This document shows positions 33,088-45,662 of a stretch of 64,000 bases of DNA, piece after piece. Source of the stretch: Allobosea sp. Root381 (GTDB lineage Bacteria > Pseudomonadota > Alphaproteobacteria > Rhizobiales > Beijerinckiaceae). The position numbers were made by a program, and so were the translations under genes. The stretch is taken from the NCBI RefSeq assembly GCF_001429395.1, contig NZ_LMJT01000009.1, forward strand, positions 1,340 through 65,339. Direction: 5' to 3'. The notes below the pieces were generated by a model. The model saw nothing but the letters and a program-made list of their open reading frames with translations. It was not told where the DNA came from and ran no database searches. Position 1 is the stretch's first letter. Every line of letters starts with the position of its first letter.

Positions 33088-33929
33088 CTACAGCATCGGT
33101 AGCGAATGCGGTTTGGCTCCCCGCGGGAAGGCCGCGTCGATGCGGGCGAGATCGGCGGCCGTCAGCTTGATCTGCAAGGCGCCCGCATTGTCCTCGACAT
33201 GGGCGACGCGGCCAGCCTTCGGAATCGCGAAGACGCTGGCCCGGCGCGTCAGGAAGGCGAGCGCGATCTGCCGCGCCGTGGCGCCATGACCCGCCGCGAT
33301 CTCGGCCAAGATCCGGCCGCCGGCGCTGCCCGGCGCCGGAAAATCGTCATGGCCGAAGGGGCTGTAGGCGGTCACGGCGACGCCGTTGCGCTCGCACCAC
33401 GGGATGACAGCGTGCTCGATAGCGCGCTCGCGCAGATGGTAGAGCACCTGGTTGCAAGCGATCCGGCCCGGGCCGGCGGCGGAGAGGGCCTCGTCGAGAT
33501 CGTCCTCGTCGAAATTGCTGACGCCCCAGGACAGGATCTTGCCCTCGGCCTTCAGCGCCTCGAAGGCGGCGAAGGTCTCGGGCAACGGGTGCGGTCCGCG
33601 CCAATGCAGCAGGTAGCAATCAAGCCGGTCGGTATTGAGGTGCCGCAGCGAGCGCTCGCAGGCGGCCCTTGTCCCGGCCTTGGAGGCATTATGCGGCAGC
33701 ACCTTGGAGACGAGAAAGACCTCGTCGCGTCGCCCGGCGATGGCCTCTCCGATGACGGCCTCCGAGCGGCCGTCGCCGTACATCTCGGCGGTGCCGATAT
33801 GGTCCAGGCCGAAATCGAGCCCGCGCCGAACGCGGCGATCGTCTCGGCGCGGTCGCCCTGCTCGCTGTACCAGCTGCCCTGGCCGATCGCCGCAACCTGC
33901 GGGCCGCCCTTGCCGAAGCTCGCCGCCAT
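33088..33929 (-). pseudogene. aldo/keto reductase disrupted by a frameshift
   Basis: The minus strand codes for the N-terminus from ATG 33929 (ASFGKGGPQVAAIGQGSWYS) up to about 33835, then the family sequence continues in another frame (DFGLDHIGTAEMYGDGRSEAVI) to the stop at 33088. Loss of one base near 33830-33831 explains it. The catalytic tetrad is otherwise intact: Asp and Tyr in LDHIGTAEMYG, Lys in VSKVLPH and His in CYLLHWRG. It is either a recent pseudogene or a sequencing error. It is the last member of the accD-folC-lipoprotein series. Confidence 0.8.
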
Positions 33930-33942
33930 CCTCGTCTCCTGT

Positions 33943-34359
33943 TCAGTAGACCTCGATGTTGTAGCGGGCATGGCGGATCTCGCCATCGGCATAGCGCACG
34001 CGCACCCTGAAGCTGTCCGTCCCGCGATATTCGGGCTGGGAGGTGTAGCGGAAGGCCAGCGCTTTGCCTACGCGGTCGTTGCAATGGGCGTAGGGGCCGG
34101 ATTCGTAGATCGCGGTGGCGTTCTGCGTCACCGCCTCGACCCGGCCGCGCTTCGGCGCTTCGACCACGGTCGTCGTCGGGCGTCGCGTCGAGCGGCACTG
34201 CTCGTCCATGGTCATGAAGGTGCGCTGCATGAAGGTCGGGTGGCCGCTGCGGATTTGGTCGACCTCGTCGGCGAGCTTTGCCGATTCGCTCGTCGCGACG
34301 CAGCCACCGAGCATGAGGCCGGTGAGGAGCGCACCGGACCATCCGCTGCTGAACGACAT
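33943..34359 (-). CDS. small lipoprotein with Ig-like/cadherin-like motif, unknown function
   Basis: 138 residues from ATG 34359. A lipoprotein signal peptide ends in LMLGGC, so the protein should be lipid-anchored in the envelope. A helical middle part is followed by PKRGRVEAV...EYRGTDSFRVRVRYADGE, the pattern P-x-x-G-x-V ... Y-x-G-x-D-x-F seen in bacterial Ig-like (cadherin-type) repeats. Two further cysteines (EQCRS and AHCND) could pair. It is 13 bases after folC and 13 bases before the reductase pseudogene, so in one operon. I do not know its role. Confidence 0.8.
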   Translation of the reverse strand: MSFSSGWSGALLTGLMLGGCVATSESAKLADEVDQIRSGHPTFMQRTFMTMDEQCRSTRRPTTTVVEAPKRGRVEAVTQNATAIYESGPYAHCNDRVGKALAFRYTSQPEYRGTDSFRVRVRYADGEIRHARYNIEVY

Positions 34360-34372
34360 GTTTCTCTCCCTG

Positions 34373-35695
34373 TCAGGCCGGCGGCGTCCCATTGGCGGAA
34401 AGCACCTCGCCGGCGAGGTAGAGCGAGCCGCAGATCAGGATGCGGGGCGGGGCGGACCAGCCTCGCGCCGCGATCTCGCGCAGCGCCTGCTCGACGGAGC
34501 CGGAAACATCCGCGGCGAGCCCGGCCGTACGGGCGAGCTCCGCGACCTCCTCGGCCGGCCGGGCGGCAATCTGGTTGTGGATCGGCACCGCGAGCAGCAG
34601 CTGTGCCAGGCCCTTGAAATGGCCGAGCGTCGCCTGCGCGTCCTTGGTCGAGAGCAATCCTGCGATCATCACCAGCGGGGCTGGATTGCGGTCGGCGAGA
34701 TCGGCCATGGCCTGGGCGAGCACGCGGCCGCCATCGGGATTGTGGCCGCCGTCGAGCCAGAGCTCCGCCCCGGCGGGTACGAGCTCGGCCAGCCGGCCGC
34801 GCGCCAGCCGCTGCAGCCGCGCCGGCCAGTCGGCGTCACGCATGCCCTGCTCGAAGGCCTTTGCCGGCAGGCGGCCATAGCCGGCGGCGCGCAGCGCGGC
34901 GATGGCGGTGCCGGCATTGACGTGCTGGTGGCGCCCGGCGAGGCGCGGCAGCGGCAGGTCGAGCAGCCCGTCGCCATCCTCGTAGACCAGCCTCCCGCCG
35001 GCCTCGTGGACGGCAAAATCCTGGGCGCCGATCAGGATCTTCGAGGCGCCCGCGCGTTCGGCCGCGGCTTCCAGGACGGCGGTCGGCTCCGGTTCCTGCG
35101 GTGCGATCACGGCAGGCGCCCCGCGCTTGAAGATGCCGGCCTTCTCGCCGGCGATCTTCGTCACGGTGTCGCCGAGATACTCCGAATGGTCGAGCGAGAC
35201 CGGCGTCACCACGGTGCAGGCTGGATGGGCGATGACGTTGGTCGCGTCGAAGCGCCCGCCGAGCCCGACCTCGAGCAGCACGACATCGGCCTTGTGCTCG
35301 GCGAAGAGCAGGAGCCCGACCACGGTGGTGATCTCGAAGAAGGTGATCTGGTCGCCGGCATTGGCGCGCTCGCAGCGTTCGAGCGCCTCGACCAGCACGG
35401 CCTCGTCGACGAAGCGCCCGCCGCCCGGCGCGCCGAGCCTTATGCGCTCATGGAAGCGCACCAGATGCGGCGAGGTATAGACATGGACGGACAAGCCGGC
35501 CGCCTCGAGAATCGCCCGCATGAAGGCGATGGTCGAGCCCTTGCCGTTGGTGCCGGCGACATGGATCACCGGCGGCAGGCGCTTCTGTGGGTCGCCGAGC
35601 CGTTCCAGCAGGGTCAGGATGCGCCCGAGCGAAAGGTCGATCAGCTTCGGATGCAACGCCAGCAGGCGCGCCAGAACCGTATCGGACGAGCTCAT
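34373..35695 (-). CDS. folC: folylpolyglutamate synthase / dihydrofolate synthase
   Basis: 440 residues. P-loop VAGTNGKGST near residue 46, the Mur-ligase-like fold with TSPHLVRFHERIRL, ITFFEITTVVGLLLF, LEVGLGGRFDATNV, and C-terminal LWLDGGHNPDGGR. It adds glutamate to dihydropteroate and folates in the cytoplasm. It lies 19 bases after accD in the conserved order trpA-accD-folC. Confidence 0.96.
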   Translation of the reverse strand: MSSSDTVLARLLALHPKLIDLSLGRILTLLERLGDPQKRLPPVIHVAGTNGKGSTIAFMRAILEAAGLSVHVYTSPHLVRFHERIRLGAPGGGRFVDEAVLVEALERCERANAGDQITFFEITTVVGLLLFAEHKADVVLLEVGLGGRFDATNVIAHPACTVVTPVSLDHSEYLGDTVTKIAGEKAGIFKRGAPAVIAPQEPEPTAVLEAAAERAGASKILIGAQDFAVHEAGGRLVYEDGDGLLDLPLPRLAGRHQHVNAGTAIAALRAAGYGRLPAKAFEQGMRDADWPARLQRLARGRLAELVPAGAELWLDGGHNPDGGRVLAQAMADLADRNPAPLVMIAGLLSTKDAQATLGHFKGLAQLLLAVPIHNQIAARPAEEVAELARTAGLAADVSGSVEQALREIAARGWSAPPRILICGSLYLAGEVLSANGTPPA

Positions 35696-35714
35696 GGTCG
35701 CGCGCGCCGCAGCT

Positions 35715-36638
35715 TCAGACCGCTTCGGTAAGGGCTTGGGGCGCCGTGGCGGGTGCGGCAGCAGCCGCGGGAGCGGCGTCCTTGGCCGGCAGCTTCTGCT
35801 TCGTCAGCAGCCGGCCGAGCCGCGCCAGGGTCTCGGGCAGGTCGTGGCGGTGCACCACCATGTCGACCATGCCGTGATCCTTGAGGTATTCCGAGCGCTG
35901 GAAGCCTTCGGGCAGCTTCTCGCGGATGGTCTGCTCGATGACGCGCGGGCCGGCGAAGCCGATCAGCGCGCCGGGCTCGGCGATGTGGATGTCGCCCAGC
36001 ATGGCGTAGGAGGCCGTGACGCCGCCGGTCGTCGGGTTGGTCAGCACGACGATATAGGGCAGGCCGGCCTTGCGCAGCATGCGGATGGCGACGGTGGTGC
36101 GCGGCAGCTGCATCAGCGAGAGGATGCCTTCCTGCATGCGCGCGCCGCCCGAGGCCGCGAAGACGACATACGGGGTCTTCTTCTCGAGCGCGGTCTCCGC
36201 GCCCTTGATGAAGGCTTCGCCGGCCGCCATGCCGAGCGAACCGCCCATGAAGTGGAAGTCTTGCACCGCGATCGTCAGGGCGAAGCCCTTGACCCGGCCA
36301 TAGCCGACCTTGAACGCATCGGCGGCGCCGGTCTTGGCGCGGGCATCCTTGAGCCGGTCGGTATAGCGCTTCTCGTCGCGGAACTTCAGCGGATCGACGG
36401 CGACCTCGGGCAGCGGCACGTCGAGCCACTTGCCTTCGTCGAAGGTCATGCGCAGCCGGTCCTGCGCGGTGACGCGCATATGATGGTCGGAGCCGGGAAT
36501 GACGAAGCCGTTGGCCTCGACATCCTTGTGGAAGACCATCTGCCCGGAATCGGGGCATTTGATCCAGAGATTCTCCGGGCTCTCGCGCTTGAACAGCGTC
36601 TTGATGCGCGGCCGGACGACTTCGGAAATCCAGTTCAT
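35715..36638 (-). CDS. accD: acetyl-CoA carboxylase carboxyltransferase subunit beta
   Basis: 307 residues from ATG 36638 ([15 protein letters not shown]). The crotonase-like core shows [33 protein letters not shown] and [12 protein letters not shown]. The zinc finger normally near the N-terminus (four Cys) keeps one Cys only ([12 protein letters not shown]...VIPGSDHHM), as in other Hyphomicrobiales AccD. With AccA it moves carboxyl from biotin to acetyl-CoA to make malonyl-CoA. A Pro/Ala-rich tail of 25 residues follows the core. It lies between trpA and folC. Confidence 0.96.
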   Translation of the reverse strand: MNWISEVVRPRIKTLFKRESPENLWIKCPDSGQMVFHKDVEANGFVIPGSDHHMRVTAQDRLRMTFDEGKWLDVPLPEVAVDPLKFRDEKRYTDRLKDARAKTGAADAFKVGYGRVKGFALTIAVQDFHFMGGSLGMAAGEAFIKGAETALEKKTPYVVFAASGGARMQEGILSLMQLPRTTVAIRMLRKAGLPYIVVLTNPTTGGVTASYAMLGDIHIAEPGALIGFAGPRVIEQTIREKLPEGFQRSEYLKDHGMVDMVVHRHDLPETLARLGRLLTKQKLPAKDAAPAAAAAPATAPQALTEAV

Positions 36639-36688
36639 GGATCGATCCTTGTGGTTCTGGTGCGAGCAGCGGGCGAGGCTTGCGAGCC

Positions 36689-37549
36689 TCAGGCCGCAGC
36701 CTTCGCGACCGAGCGGACGCCCGCGGCGAGTTCGGCGACCAGCGAGGTGACAGCCGAAACCGTCTTTTCCGTGGCCTTGCCATCGGCGTCGAGCGAGAGG
36801 CGGACCCGCTCGACCAACGCCGAGCCGACGACGACGCCGTCCGCACTTCCGGCGATCTGGATGGCGTCCTGCGCCGTCTTGACGCCGAAGCCGACCGCGA
36901 CGGGCAGATCGGTGTGGCGCTTGATGCGCGCGACCGCGTCGCCGACCGCGCCGTAATCGGCGATCGCGCCGCCGGTGACGCCGGTCACCGAGACGTAATA
37001 GACGAAGCCGGAGGTGTTCTGCAGCACCTTGGGCAGGCGCTTGTCGTCCGTGGTCGGCGTGGCCAGGCGAATGAAGCTGACGCCGGCCGCGAGCGCCGGC
37101 AGGCAAAGCTCGGCATCCTCTTCCGGCGGCAGGTCGACGACGATCAGGCCGTCGATGCCGGCCTTACGCGCATCCTTCAGGAAACGCTCGACGCCATAGG
37201 CGTAGATCGGGTTGTAGTAGCCCATCAGCACGATCGGCGTGTCGTGGCCGGCGGCGCGGAAGCTTTCGACCATCGCCAGCGTCTTCTTCAGCGTCTGGCC
37301 GGCCTTGAGCGCGCGCTGCCCGGCGAGCTGGACCGGAATGCCGTCGGCCATCGGATCGGTGAAGGGCACGCCGAGCTCGATGATGTCGGCTCCGGCGCCC
37401 GGGAGCGCGTCGAGGAGCGCGCTCGAGGTTTCCAGATCGGGGTCGCCCGCCGTGACGAAGGTCACCAGCGCGGCGCGGCTCTCCGCAGCGCAGGCCTGGA
37501 AGCGGGCCTGGATGCGATCCTGGCCGGTGGCTGTCTTGGGTTCGGTCAT
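36689..37549 (-). CDS. trpA: tryptophan synthase alpha chain
   Basis: 286 residues from ATG 37549 (a start six codons earlier is also possible). The catalytic Glu and Asp are in [17 protein letters not shown] and [11 protein letters not shown]; the phosphate loop is [11 protein letters not shown] and [10 protein letters not shown]. It cleaves indole-glycerol phosphate to indole, which passes to TrpB. In most relatives trpF and trpB lie directly upstream; here the upstream neighbour is the divergent hrpB, so the operon lacks its first part. It is followed by accD after 50 bases. Confidence 0.96.
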   Translation of the reverse strand: MTEPKTATGQDRIQARFQACAAESRAALVTFVTAGDPDLETSSALLDALPGAGADIIELGVPFTDPMADGIPVQLAGQRALKAGQTLKKTLAMVESFRAAGHDTPIVLMGYYNPIYAYGVERFLKDARKAGIDGLIVVDLPPEEDAELCLPALAAGVSFIRLATPTTDDKRLPKVLQNTSGFVYYVSVTGVTGGAIADYGAVGDAVARIKRHTDLPVAVGFGVKTAQDAIQIAGSADGVVVGSALVERVRLSLDADGKATEKTVSAVTSLVAELAAGVRSVAKAAA

Positions 37550-37627
37550 GGGCTGAGCGGTTAGCATGACGAGGCCGAGCTGGCGAGAGGGTTGCGCGCG
37601 GGCGCGCGCTGCGCCACATCGCGGGCT

Positions 37628-40126
37628 ATGCGCGCCTTCGACGCCCCCCTTCCGATCGATGCCGTCCTCGGCGAGCTGGCCGCAGCGCTGCGCACGGCAC
37701 CGAACGCCGTGCTCGTCGCGCCGCCCGGCGCCGGTAAGACGACGCGCGTCCCGCTCGCCCTGCTCGACGAGCCCTGGACCAAAGGCGGCAAGCTGATCGT
37801 CCTGGAGCCGCGCCGGCTCGCGGCGCGCGGCGCCGCCAATCGCATGGCGCAGACGCTGGGCGAGCGTGTCGGCGAGACGGTCGGCCTGCGCGTCCGGCTC
37901 GGCTCGAAGATCGGCCCGAAGACGCGCATCGAGGTCGTCACCGAAGGCGTCTTCGCCCGGATGATCCTCGACGATCCGGCGCTGGAAGGCGTCGCTGCCG
38001 TGTTGTTCGACGAGTTCCACGAGCGCTCGCTCGATGCCGATTTCGGCCTGGCGCTCGCGCTCGACGCGCAATCCGGCCTTCGCGAGGACCTGCGCATCCT
38101 GGTGATGTCGGCGACGCTGGACGGCGCCCGTGTTGCGCACCTGCTTGGCGAGGCGCCGGTGATCGAGAGCGAGGGCCGCGCCTATCCCGTCGAGACGCGC
38201 TATCTCGGCCGCGAACCGCTGAAGCGGATCGAGGATCAGGTCGCGGATGCGGTGATGCTGGCGCTCAATGAGCAGCCGGGCTCGCAACTCGTCTTCCTGC
38301 CGGGGCAGGGTGAGATCAGGCGCGTCGAGGAGCGGCTCCGGGAGCGCATCCGCGACAAGGCGGTGGAGGTCGCCCCGCTCTACGGCGCGCTCGATCAGGC
38401 GGAGCAGGACCGTGCCGTCCTGCCATCGCCTGCGGGCCGCCGCAAGGTCGTGCTCGCGACCGCCATCGCCGAAACCTCGCTGACCATCGAGGGCGTGCGG
38501 GTGGTGATCGATTCAGGCCTCGCCCGCATCCCCGTCTACGAGCCCGATCTCGGCGTCACGCGGCTGGAGACGCGCCGTGCCAGCCGCGCGGCCTGCGACC
38601 AGCGCCGTGGCCGCGCCGGCCGCACCGAGCCCGGCATCTGCTACCGCCTTTGGGAAGAGGCTGGGAACGGGGCGCTCGAAGCCTTCGCGCGCCCCGAGAT
38701 CCTCGCCGCCGACCTTGCCCCGCTGCTGCTCGACTCCGCGGCCTGGGGCGTTGCCGATCCGACGCGGCTCGCCTTCCTCGACCCGCCGCCAGCCCCCGCC
38801 TTGAAGGAGGCGCGCAGCCTTCTCGCCAGCATCGGCGCGCTCGATGGTGACGGGCGCCTCACTCCGGAGGGGCGCACGCTCCAGCTCCTGCCGTTGCCGC
38901 CGCGCCTGGCCCGCATGGTCGTGGCGGCGGCGCGTTTCGGCGAAGCCGAGACGGCTGCCCTGCTCGCGGCGCTGCTGGTCGAGCGGGGACTCGGCAGCGA
39001 TGCGCTTGATCTCTCGGACAGGCTGGAACGCTTCGGGCGAGAGCGCGGCGGCCGCGCCGGCGACATGCGTCGTCTTGCCGAAGGCTGGGCTCGTGCGGCC
39101 GAGCGTGCCGCGGGCCGGCCCGAGCAGGCGGAAGTGCTGGCCCCGGGTCTGCTCCTCGCCTTTGCCTATCCGGATCGCGTCGCCAAGGCGCGCAAGCCCG
39201 GCTCGGGGCAATATCTGCTCGCCAACGGGCGCGGCGCGACATTCGAGCCGACCGAGCGCCTGGCGCGGGAGACCCATATCGTCGTGGCCGAGATGACCGG
39301 CGTCGCGCAGCAGTCGCGCATCCTGTCGGCGGCTGCGTTGACCGAGGCCGAGATCGCCTGGCTCGCCGCGAACGGGCTTGCCGCCTTCCCGATCCAGGAG
39401 CGCAGCGAGACAGCGTTCGACCGCGGCGCCCGCGCCCTGCGTGCCCGCGCCGTGCGCCGCTATGGCGCGCTCGCACTGGCGGAGCGGCCGCTGCCGGCGG
39501 AAGCCTCGCTCGCCAATGCCGAGATCCTCGCCCAGGGCATCGGCGGCATCGACATCGAGCTCCTGCCCTGGACCAGGGCGCAGCGGAAATTGCGCGAGCG
39601 CGTCGATTTCCTGCGCCGTGCCGAGCCCGAACAGGGCTGGCCCGACCTCTCGGACGCCGGGCTCGTGGAAGCGCCCGAAATTTGGCTCGCCCCGCACATC
39701 CTCGGCCGGACCTCGCTCGCCGCGATCGCGCCGGGCGATCTCGATGGCGCTCTGGCCGAACTGCTGCCCTGGGAGCTGAAGCGCCGCCTCGACGCCGAGG
39801 CGCCGACGCATTTCACCGCGCCGACCGGCTCCAGCCTGGCGGTGGATTACGCCGCGGAGGCCGGGCCGACGATCTCGGTCCGGGTGCAGGAGCTCTTCGG
39901 CCTGTCGAAGCACCCGGCGCTCGCCGGCGGGCGGGTGCCGCTGGTGCTGGAACTGCTCTCGCCCGGCCACAAGCCGGTCCAGGTCACCCGCGACCTGCCG
40001 GGCTTCTGGCGCGGCTCCTGGGCCGCCGTGAAGTCCGAGATGAAGGGCCGCTATCCGCGCCATCCCTGGCCGGACGACCCCGCAGCCGCCGCGCCGACGA
40101 CCCGGGCCAAGCCGCGCGGGACGTGA
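37628..40126 (+). CDS. hrpB: ATP-dependent helicase HrpB
   Basis: 832 residues from ATG 37628. Helicase motifs: Walker [17 protein letters not shown], motif II DEFHERS (HrpB form of DEAH), motif [12 protein letters not shown], motif [21 protein letters not shown]. The C-terminal HA2-like and HrpB_C domains follow, ending at [20 protein letters not shown], characteristic of HrpB. It belongs to the DExH RNA helicase group; its role in most bacteria is not clear. The gene is divergent from trpA, with 78 bases between the starts. Confidence 0.95.
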   Translation: MRAFDAPLPIDAVLGELAAALRTAPNAVLVAPPGAGKTTRVPLALLDEPWTKGGKLIVLEPRRLAARGAANRMAQTLGERVGETVGLRVRLGSKIGPKTRIEVVTEGVFARMILDDPALEGVAAVLFDEFHERSLDADFGLALALDAQSGLREDLRILVMSATLDGARVAHLLGEAPVIESEGRAYPVETRYLGREPLKRIEDQVADAVMLALNEQPGSQLVFLPGQGEIRRVEERLRERIRDKAVEVAPLYGALDQAEQDRAVLPSPAGRRKVVLATAIAETSLTIEGVRVVIDSGLARIPVYEPDLGVTRLETRRASRAACDQRRGRAGRTEPGICYRLWEEAGNGALEAFARPEILAADLAPLLLDSAAWGVADPTRLAFLDPPPAPALKEARSLLASIGALDGDGRLTPEGRTLQLLPLPPRLARMVVAAARFGEAETAALLAALLVERGLGSDALDLSDRLERFGRERGGRAGDMRRLAEGWARAAERAAGRPEQAEVLAPGLLLAFAYPDRVAKARKPGSGQYLLANGRGATFEPTERLARETHIVVAEMTGVAQQSRILSAAALTEAEIAWLAANGLAAFPIQERSETAFDRGARALRARAVRRYGALALAERPLPAEASLANAEILAQGIGGIDIELLPWTRAQRKLRERVDFLRRAEPEQGWPDLSDAGLVEAPEIWLAPHILGRTSLAAIAPGDLDGALAELLPWELKRRLDAEAPTHFTAPTGSSLAVDYAAEAGPTISVRVQELFGLSKHPALAGGRVPLVLELLSPGHKPVQVTRDLPGFWRGSWAAVKSEMKGRYPRHPWPDDPAAAAPTTRAKPRGT

Positions 40127-40135
40127 GGCAAAGCC

Positions 40136-40226
40136 GTCATGCTCGCCCCTGTGGCGAGCATCCACGTCTTGAACGCCACGCTCGACAGGCAAAGACGTGG
40201 ATGGTCGGGACAAGCCCGTCCATGAC
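40136..40226. repeat. intergenic palindromic element of the GTCAT family
   Basis: It starts GCCGTCATGCTCGCC, has inner 11-base arms ATCCACGTCTT (40160-40170) and AAGACGTGGAT (40192-40202), and ends in CCATGAC at 40226. It lies between the convergent hrpB and DUF1194 genes. The centre resembles the 30485 palindrome (GACAAGCCCGTCCATGAC). Confidence 0.8.
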
Positions 40227-40249
40227 GATGAAGTCTTCGCCGAAGATTC

Positions 40250-41062
40250 TCAGTTCCCCATCCGGTCCCGCCATTGCCGCTCGCCGGCGAGGCAGGTCGC
40301 GTTGTTGCCGCTGGCCTGTGCCTTCTGCATCAGGGCGTCGGGGCGCGGCATCTCGGCGATCTCGCGGACCAGCTTGGTCCGGGTCGCATCGACGAACTGG
40401 CTCTTGTCGCGGATCGGGATCACGAAGGCGCCGAGCCCGGTGACGACGCAATCCTGATAGTAGACGTCGAGATTGTCGAGGTCGAAATAGCTCGCCTGCT
40501 TCAGCATCACGGGAAGGCCGTTGATGTTGATGCCCTTGGCGCCGGCCTCGTCGCGCGCGAGCGTCACCGGACGCCCGTCATTGTTGGCGCCGTCGCCGGA
40601 GACGTCGATGACCTTGCGCATCGGCGTGACGTTGGCCTGTTCCAGCAGCGACACGCCGAGATCGATCGCGGCCGAGATCGAGGTGCGGCGCCCGCGGCGG
40701 GTCTGCGCCTCGCCGAGCTCCTCCGCCAGCGCGATCGCCGCCTGTGGGCCGTCGATGATGGTCCAGGGCTTGACGACATGCTGGAAATGTCCGCCGGCCC
40801 ATTCGAAATAGGTCACCGCGATCTTGCCGAGTGCGCCCTTGGCGATCGCCTCGTGCAGCTCGCGCGAGCGGAAGGCCTCGATATAGCCGTTGCGCTGCAG
40901 CGCCAGCTCGTCGAGATCCATCGAGAAGGACACGTCGACCGCCAGCACCAGCGCGACGTCGACCTCCTCGGGCGGGCCGGCCGCCGGCTGGGCATTGGGC
41001 GTCGCGCTGGTCCACAGACCGGCCGCCGCCAGACTCAAGAGACCGAACAGCCAGCGCCGCAT
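40250..41062 (-). CDS. DUF1194 exported protein with von Willebrand-like fold
   Basis: 270 residues from ATG 41062. A signal peptide (WLFGLLSLAAAGLW) precedes the DUF1194 domain: VDVALVLAVDVSFSMDLDE holds an intact MIDAS-like DxSxS metal site, and GRRTSISAAIDLG and DVSGDGANNDGRPV provide the other metal residues. Such proteins are periplasmic and may bind partners through a metal ion. Three cysteines (VYYQDCVV and ATCLAG among them) are near the C-terminus. Its start is 104 bases from the cmk stop, in the place where rpsA often stands. Function unknown. Confidence 0.88.
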   Translation of the reverse strand: MRRWLFGLLSLAAAGLWTSATPNAQPAAGPPEEVDVALVLAVDVSFSMDLDELALQRNGYIEAFRSRELHEAIAKGALGKIAVTYFEWAGGHFQHVVKPWTIIDGPQAAIALAEELGEAQTRRGRRTSISAAIDLGVSLLEQANVTPMRKVIDVSGDGANNDGRPVTLARDEAGAKGININGLPVMLKQASYFDLDNLDVYYQDCVVTGLGAFVIPIRDKSQFVDATRTKLVREIAEMPRPDALMQKAQASGNNATCLAGERQWRDRMGN

Positions 41063-41165
41063 CGCCACCTCCCTCATCTATCGCAGGGGAAGTGTGCGCC
41101 GGCTTTCGATTCGTTCCAAGCGAGAAAGACGGGCGCCAAGCGTGAATGACGGGCGGTGGTGCCGA

Positions 41166-43324
<2,159 letters not shown>

Positions 43325-43384
43325 TCACCCCGACTAACGGACGCGCCTGCTTTTCAGAACATGCATGATTGAAGGTCCGACGCA

Positions 43385-43789
43385 GTGGCGAAAACGGAAC
43401 TTGGCACGAAGCGCGTTTGCCCGACCACGGGCCGCAAATTCTACGACCTGAACAAGGACCCCATCGTCTCGCCCTATACGGGACAGTCCTTCCCGCGCTC
43501 GGTGTTCGAGCCGCAGGCGAAGGCGGCGGCTGCTGCTGTCGCGGCCAAGCCCGCTGAGGACGAAGAAGAGGCGGAGGCCGCCGACGGCAACGTCGAGCTC
43601 GTCTCCCTCGACGAGGCGGACGCCGAGGCCAGCGAGAAGGACACGGTCGTCACCAGCGAGGACGACATCGAGGTCGAGGACGACGGCTCCAGCGACGACG
43701 ACGACACCTTCCTGGAAGAAGACGAGGAAGGCTCGGACGACGTTTCCGATCTGATCGATGGCGACATCGAGGGCGACGAGGACGTCTGA
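43385..43789 (+). CDS. TIGR02300 family (FYDLN acid) protein
   Basis: 134 residues from a GTG at 43385. The N-terminal KTELGTKRVCPTTGRKFYDLNKDPIVSPYTG is the family signature; the remainder is extremely acidic, with runs of Asp and Glu (EDDIEVEDDGSSDDDDTF) and little predicted fold. Found almost only in alphaproteobacteria, usually near aroA and a tRNA-Ala, as here. The role is not known. Confidence 0.93.
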   Translation: MAKTELGTKRVCPTTGRKFYDLNKDPIVSPYTGQSFPRSVFEPQAKAAAAAVAAKPAEDEEEAEAADGNVELVSLDEADAEASEKDTVVTSEDDIEVEDDGSSDDDDTFLEEDEEGSDDVSDLIDGDIEGDEDV

Positions 43790-43843
43790 GCCTCTGCGGC
43801 GGCGGCGTGAAAAAAAGAATGACGATCAGGCGACAAATAGGCG

Positions 43844-43873
43844 CTTGTGTCTTCCGCCGCTCCCGCCTATAGA
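43844..43873 (+). promoter_or_regulatory. possible promoter of tRNA-Ala
   Basis: CTTGTG at 43844-43849 and TATAGA at 43868-43873 with 18 bases between, about 110 bases before the tRNA. The -10 is good, the -35 only fair. Confidence 0.4.
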
Positions 43874-43982
43874 GCCGCTGCGCCGCCGATGCGGCGCCCG
43901 GGTTCCGGGCCTTCCTCGCCAGATGGTGAGTGGCGCGTAGCCCAAATACCCCGGCTGACTCCCAGATCAGCCGCTTGAGAGT

Positions 43983-44058
<76 letters not shown>

Positions 44059-44276
44059 TCTCCCCCCGTCATGTGCTGATTTGCTGACGCCTTGGAAAGC
44101 GGTTTGACCGCTACACCGGCATTTGCCCCGACATCGCGCAGCTTGCTACGGACCGAAACAGGCTGGAACGCCAGCTGTCGTCCCGATCCTCAAGCGATTC
44201 GGCCGCTGCTCGGCGGGTTGCCCTTGCGTCATGTGTGCCGCAAGATGATGCCGCCATAACATGCAAGGGGGCCGAT

Positions 44277-44663
44277 ATGCGTTTTTTGATCGCTATGACC
44301 GCCATCGTCGCAAGCAGCGGCGTATCCCTCACCGCCGCTGAAGCGGCTTGCACCGGAAGCAACGGTCGAGGCTGGGGGAGTGGACAAGGGTCCGGCAGTT
44401 TCCAGATGACGGCAGCCGACAAGGCGTGCCAGATCAGCTTTCCCGGTATCGTCGACGATCGGGCAGGTACGCGGATTCCCGCGACAAACGTCACCATCAC
44501 GCGAGGCCCGGCCTCGGGGAAGGTCGGCGTCGTGGCGGGACGCGGGCTCACCTACACCCCGAACAAGGGCTTTACGGGAAGGGACACCTTCTGCACGAGC
44601 AATACGACCCCGAAGGCGCCGGGCGTGACCCTGGCGGGGTGTATAACCGTCGCCGTGAATTGA
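44277..44663 (+). CDS. small exported protein with Ig-like/cadherin-like domain
   Basis: 128 residues from ATG 44277 with AAGGGGG upstream. A signal peptide ends near LTAAEA. The mature part carries a Gly/Ser-rich start and then the pattern P-x-x-G-x-V ... YTPNKGFTGRDTFCTS, as in bacterial Ig-like repeats. Cysteines (EAACTG, KACQIS, FCTS, AGCIT) are enough for two disulphides. The same motif order appears in the lipoprotein at 33943-34359. It lies alone between tRNA-Ala and the transpeptidase gene. Function unknown. Confidence 0.82.
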   Translation: MRFLIAMTAIVASSGVSLTAAEAACTGSNGRGWGSGQGSGSFQMTAADKACQISFPGIVDDRAGTRIPATNVTITRGPASGKVGVVAGRGLTYTPNKGFTGRDTFCTSNTTPKAPGVTLAGCITVAVN

Positions 44664-44847
44664 GGGCTCGGCGGGCCCGGAATAGCAACGCCTGAAACGG
44701 CTCGGCCGTCGTCCGTTTCCGCTTCCGGTATCCTGGCCCGGCCTGTACGACCCGCTCTTTCGGCAGACTGCCCCGCGGGCCGGTCGCGATTGGCTAGGCA
44801 GGCAAAAGGACATGTGCCGGATCACGCTGGCCGTCGCCGCGTGACCC

Positions 44848-44875
44848 GTCATGCTTGTCCGCATCAACGCATGAC
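44848..44875. repeat. weak palindrome GTCATGC...GCATGAC at the transpeptidase stop
   Basis: 7-base arms (44848-44854, 44869-44875) around 14 bases, covering the stop of the convergent transpeptidase gene. Its ends match the GTCAT family, but it is short. Confidence 0.4.
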
Positions 44876-45421
44876 GACGACCTTCGCGCCTGTCCTGACG
44901 CGCTCATAGAGGTCCGTGACGTCGCGATTGGTCATCCTGATGCAGCCGGAGGACACGGCCGCCCCGATCGTGTCCGGCTCGTTCGATCCATGGATGCGGT
45001 AGAGGCTGGAGCCGAGATAGATCGCCCGGGCGCCCAGCGGATTGTCGATCCCGCCCGGCATATAGCGCGGCAGGTCGGGCCGGCGCTTCAGCATCGCCGC
45101 GGGCGGGCGCCAGTCCGGCCATTCTCGCTTCATCGTGACGCGCTTGGTTCCCGACCAGCTGAAGCCCTGCCGGCCGACGCCGACGCCGTAGCGGAGCGCC
45201 CGCCCCTGGCCGAGGACGTAGTAGAGCCGCCGCTGACCCGTCGAGATCACGACCGTGCCGGCAGGCTGTTTTCCAGTCCATGGCACGAACTGCCGCGGGA
45301 TCGACTGCTCGCTGAAGATGTTGAGGAAGTCCGCGAGGCCGCGGCTGAGCGGGTTGTCATAGGCGCCGGCGGATGCCGGTAGGGCTAGGACGGCGATGGC
45401 GAGAGCGATGGCGCGCAGCAT
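44864..45421 (-). CDS. L,D-transpeptidase (YkuD family)
   Basis: 185 residues with a signal peptide cut after ASAGA. The catalytic motif is HGSNEPDTIG ... SSGCIRM, with His and Cys in the usual order, and the domain starts at VVISTGQRRLYYV. It should form 3-3 peptidoglycan cross-links or anchor proteins in the periplasm. Hyphomicrobiales carry many copies of this group; this one matches the short form of about 180 residues. No partner gene is evident. Confidence 0.93.
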   Translation of the reverse strand: MLRAIALAIAVLALPASAGAYDNPLSRGLADFLNIFSEQSIPRQFVPWTGKQPAGTVVISTGQRRLYYVLGQGRALRYGVGVGRQGFSWSGTKRVTMKREWPDWRPPAAMLKRRPDLPRYMPGGIDNPLGARAIYLGSSLYRIHGSNEPDTIGAAVSSGCIRMTNRDVTDLYERVRTGAKVVVMR

Positions 45422-45662
45422 GATCGGACCCTCGAGGCCCCCCGCCCGAAATGTGGAAGGAATGGGCGAGGCCGGTCAAGGCGGGCGCGCGCAACCCTGG
45501 TCTTCTCAACGGCGACGCGTGCAATCGCCGCCCCGGCAGCCTTTGGGAGGTTGGGAAAGCCGGGGCGGCGAAGACGCGAGCCGCGAAACGCGCGACCCAA
45601 TCATTCAGTCGCGGTAGGAGGCTTCGAGGTTCAACGAGGCCCGGCAGATCGGGGATGATGGT

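Noticed and set aside
35715-36638. AccD without zinc cysteines as a defective protein
   Set aside because: Loss of this cluster is, to my knowledge, usual in Hyphomicrobiales AccD, and the catalytic core is intact.
44812-44844. Ten-codon ORF with a good ribosome site (AAAGGAC then ATG)
   Set aside because: Too short to judge and no regulatory partner directly after it on the same strand.
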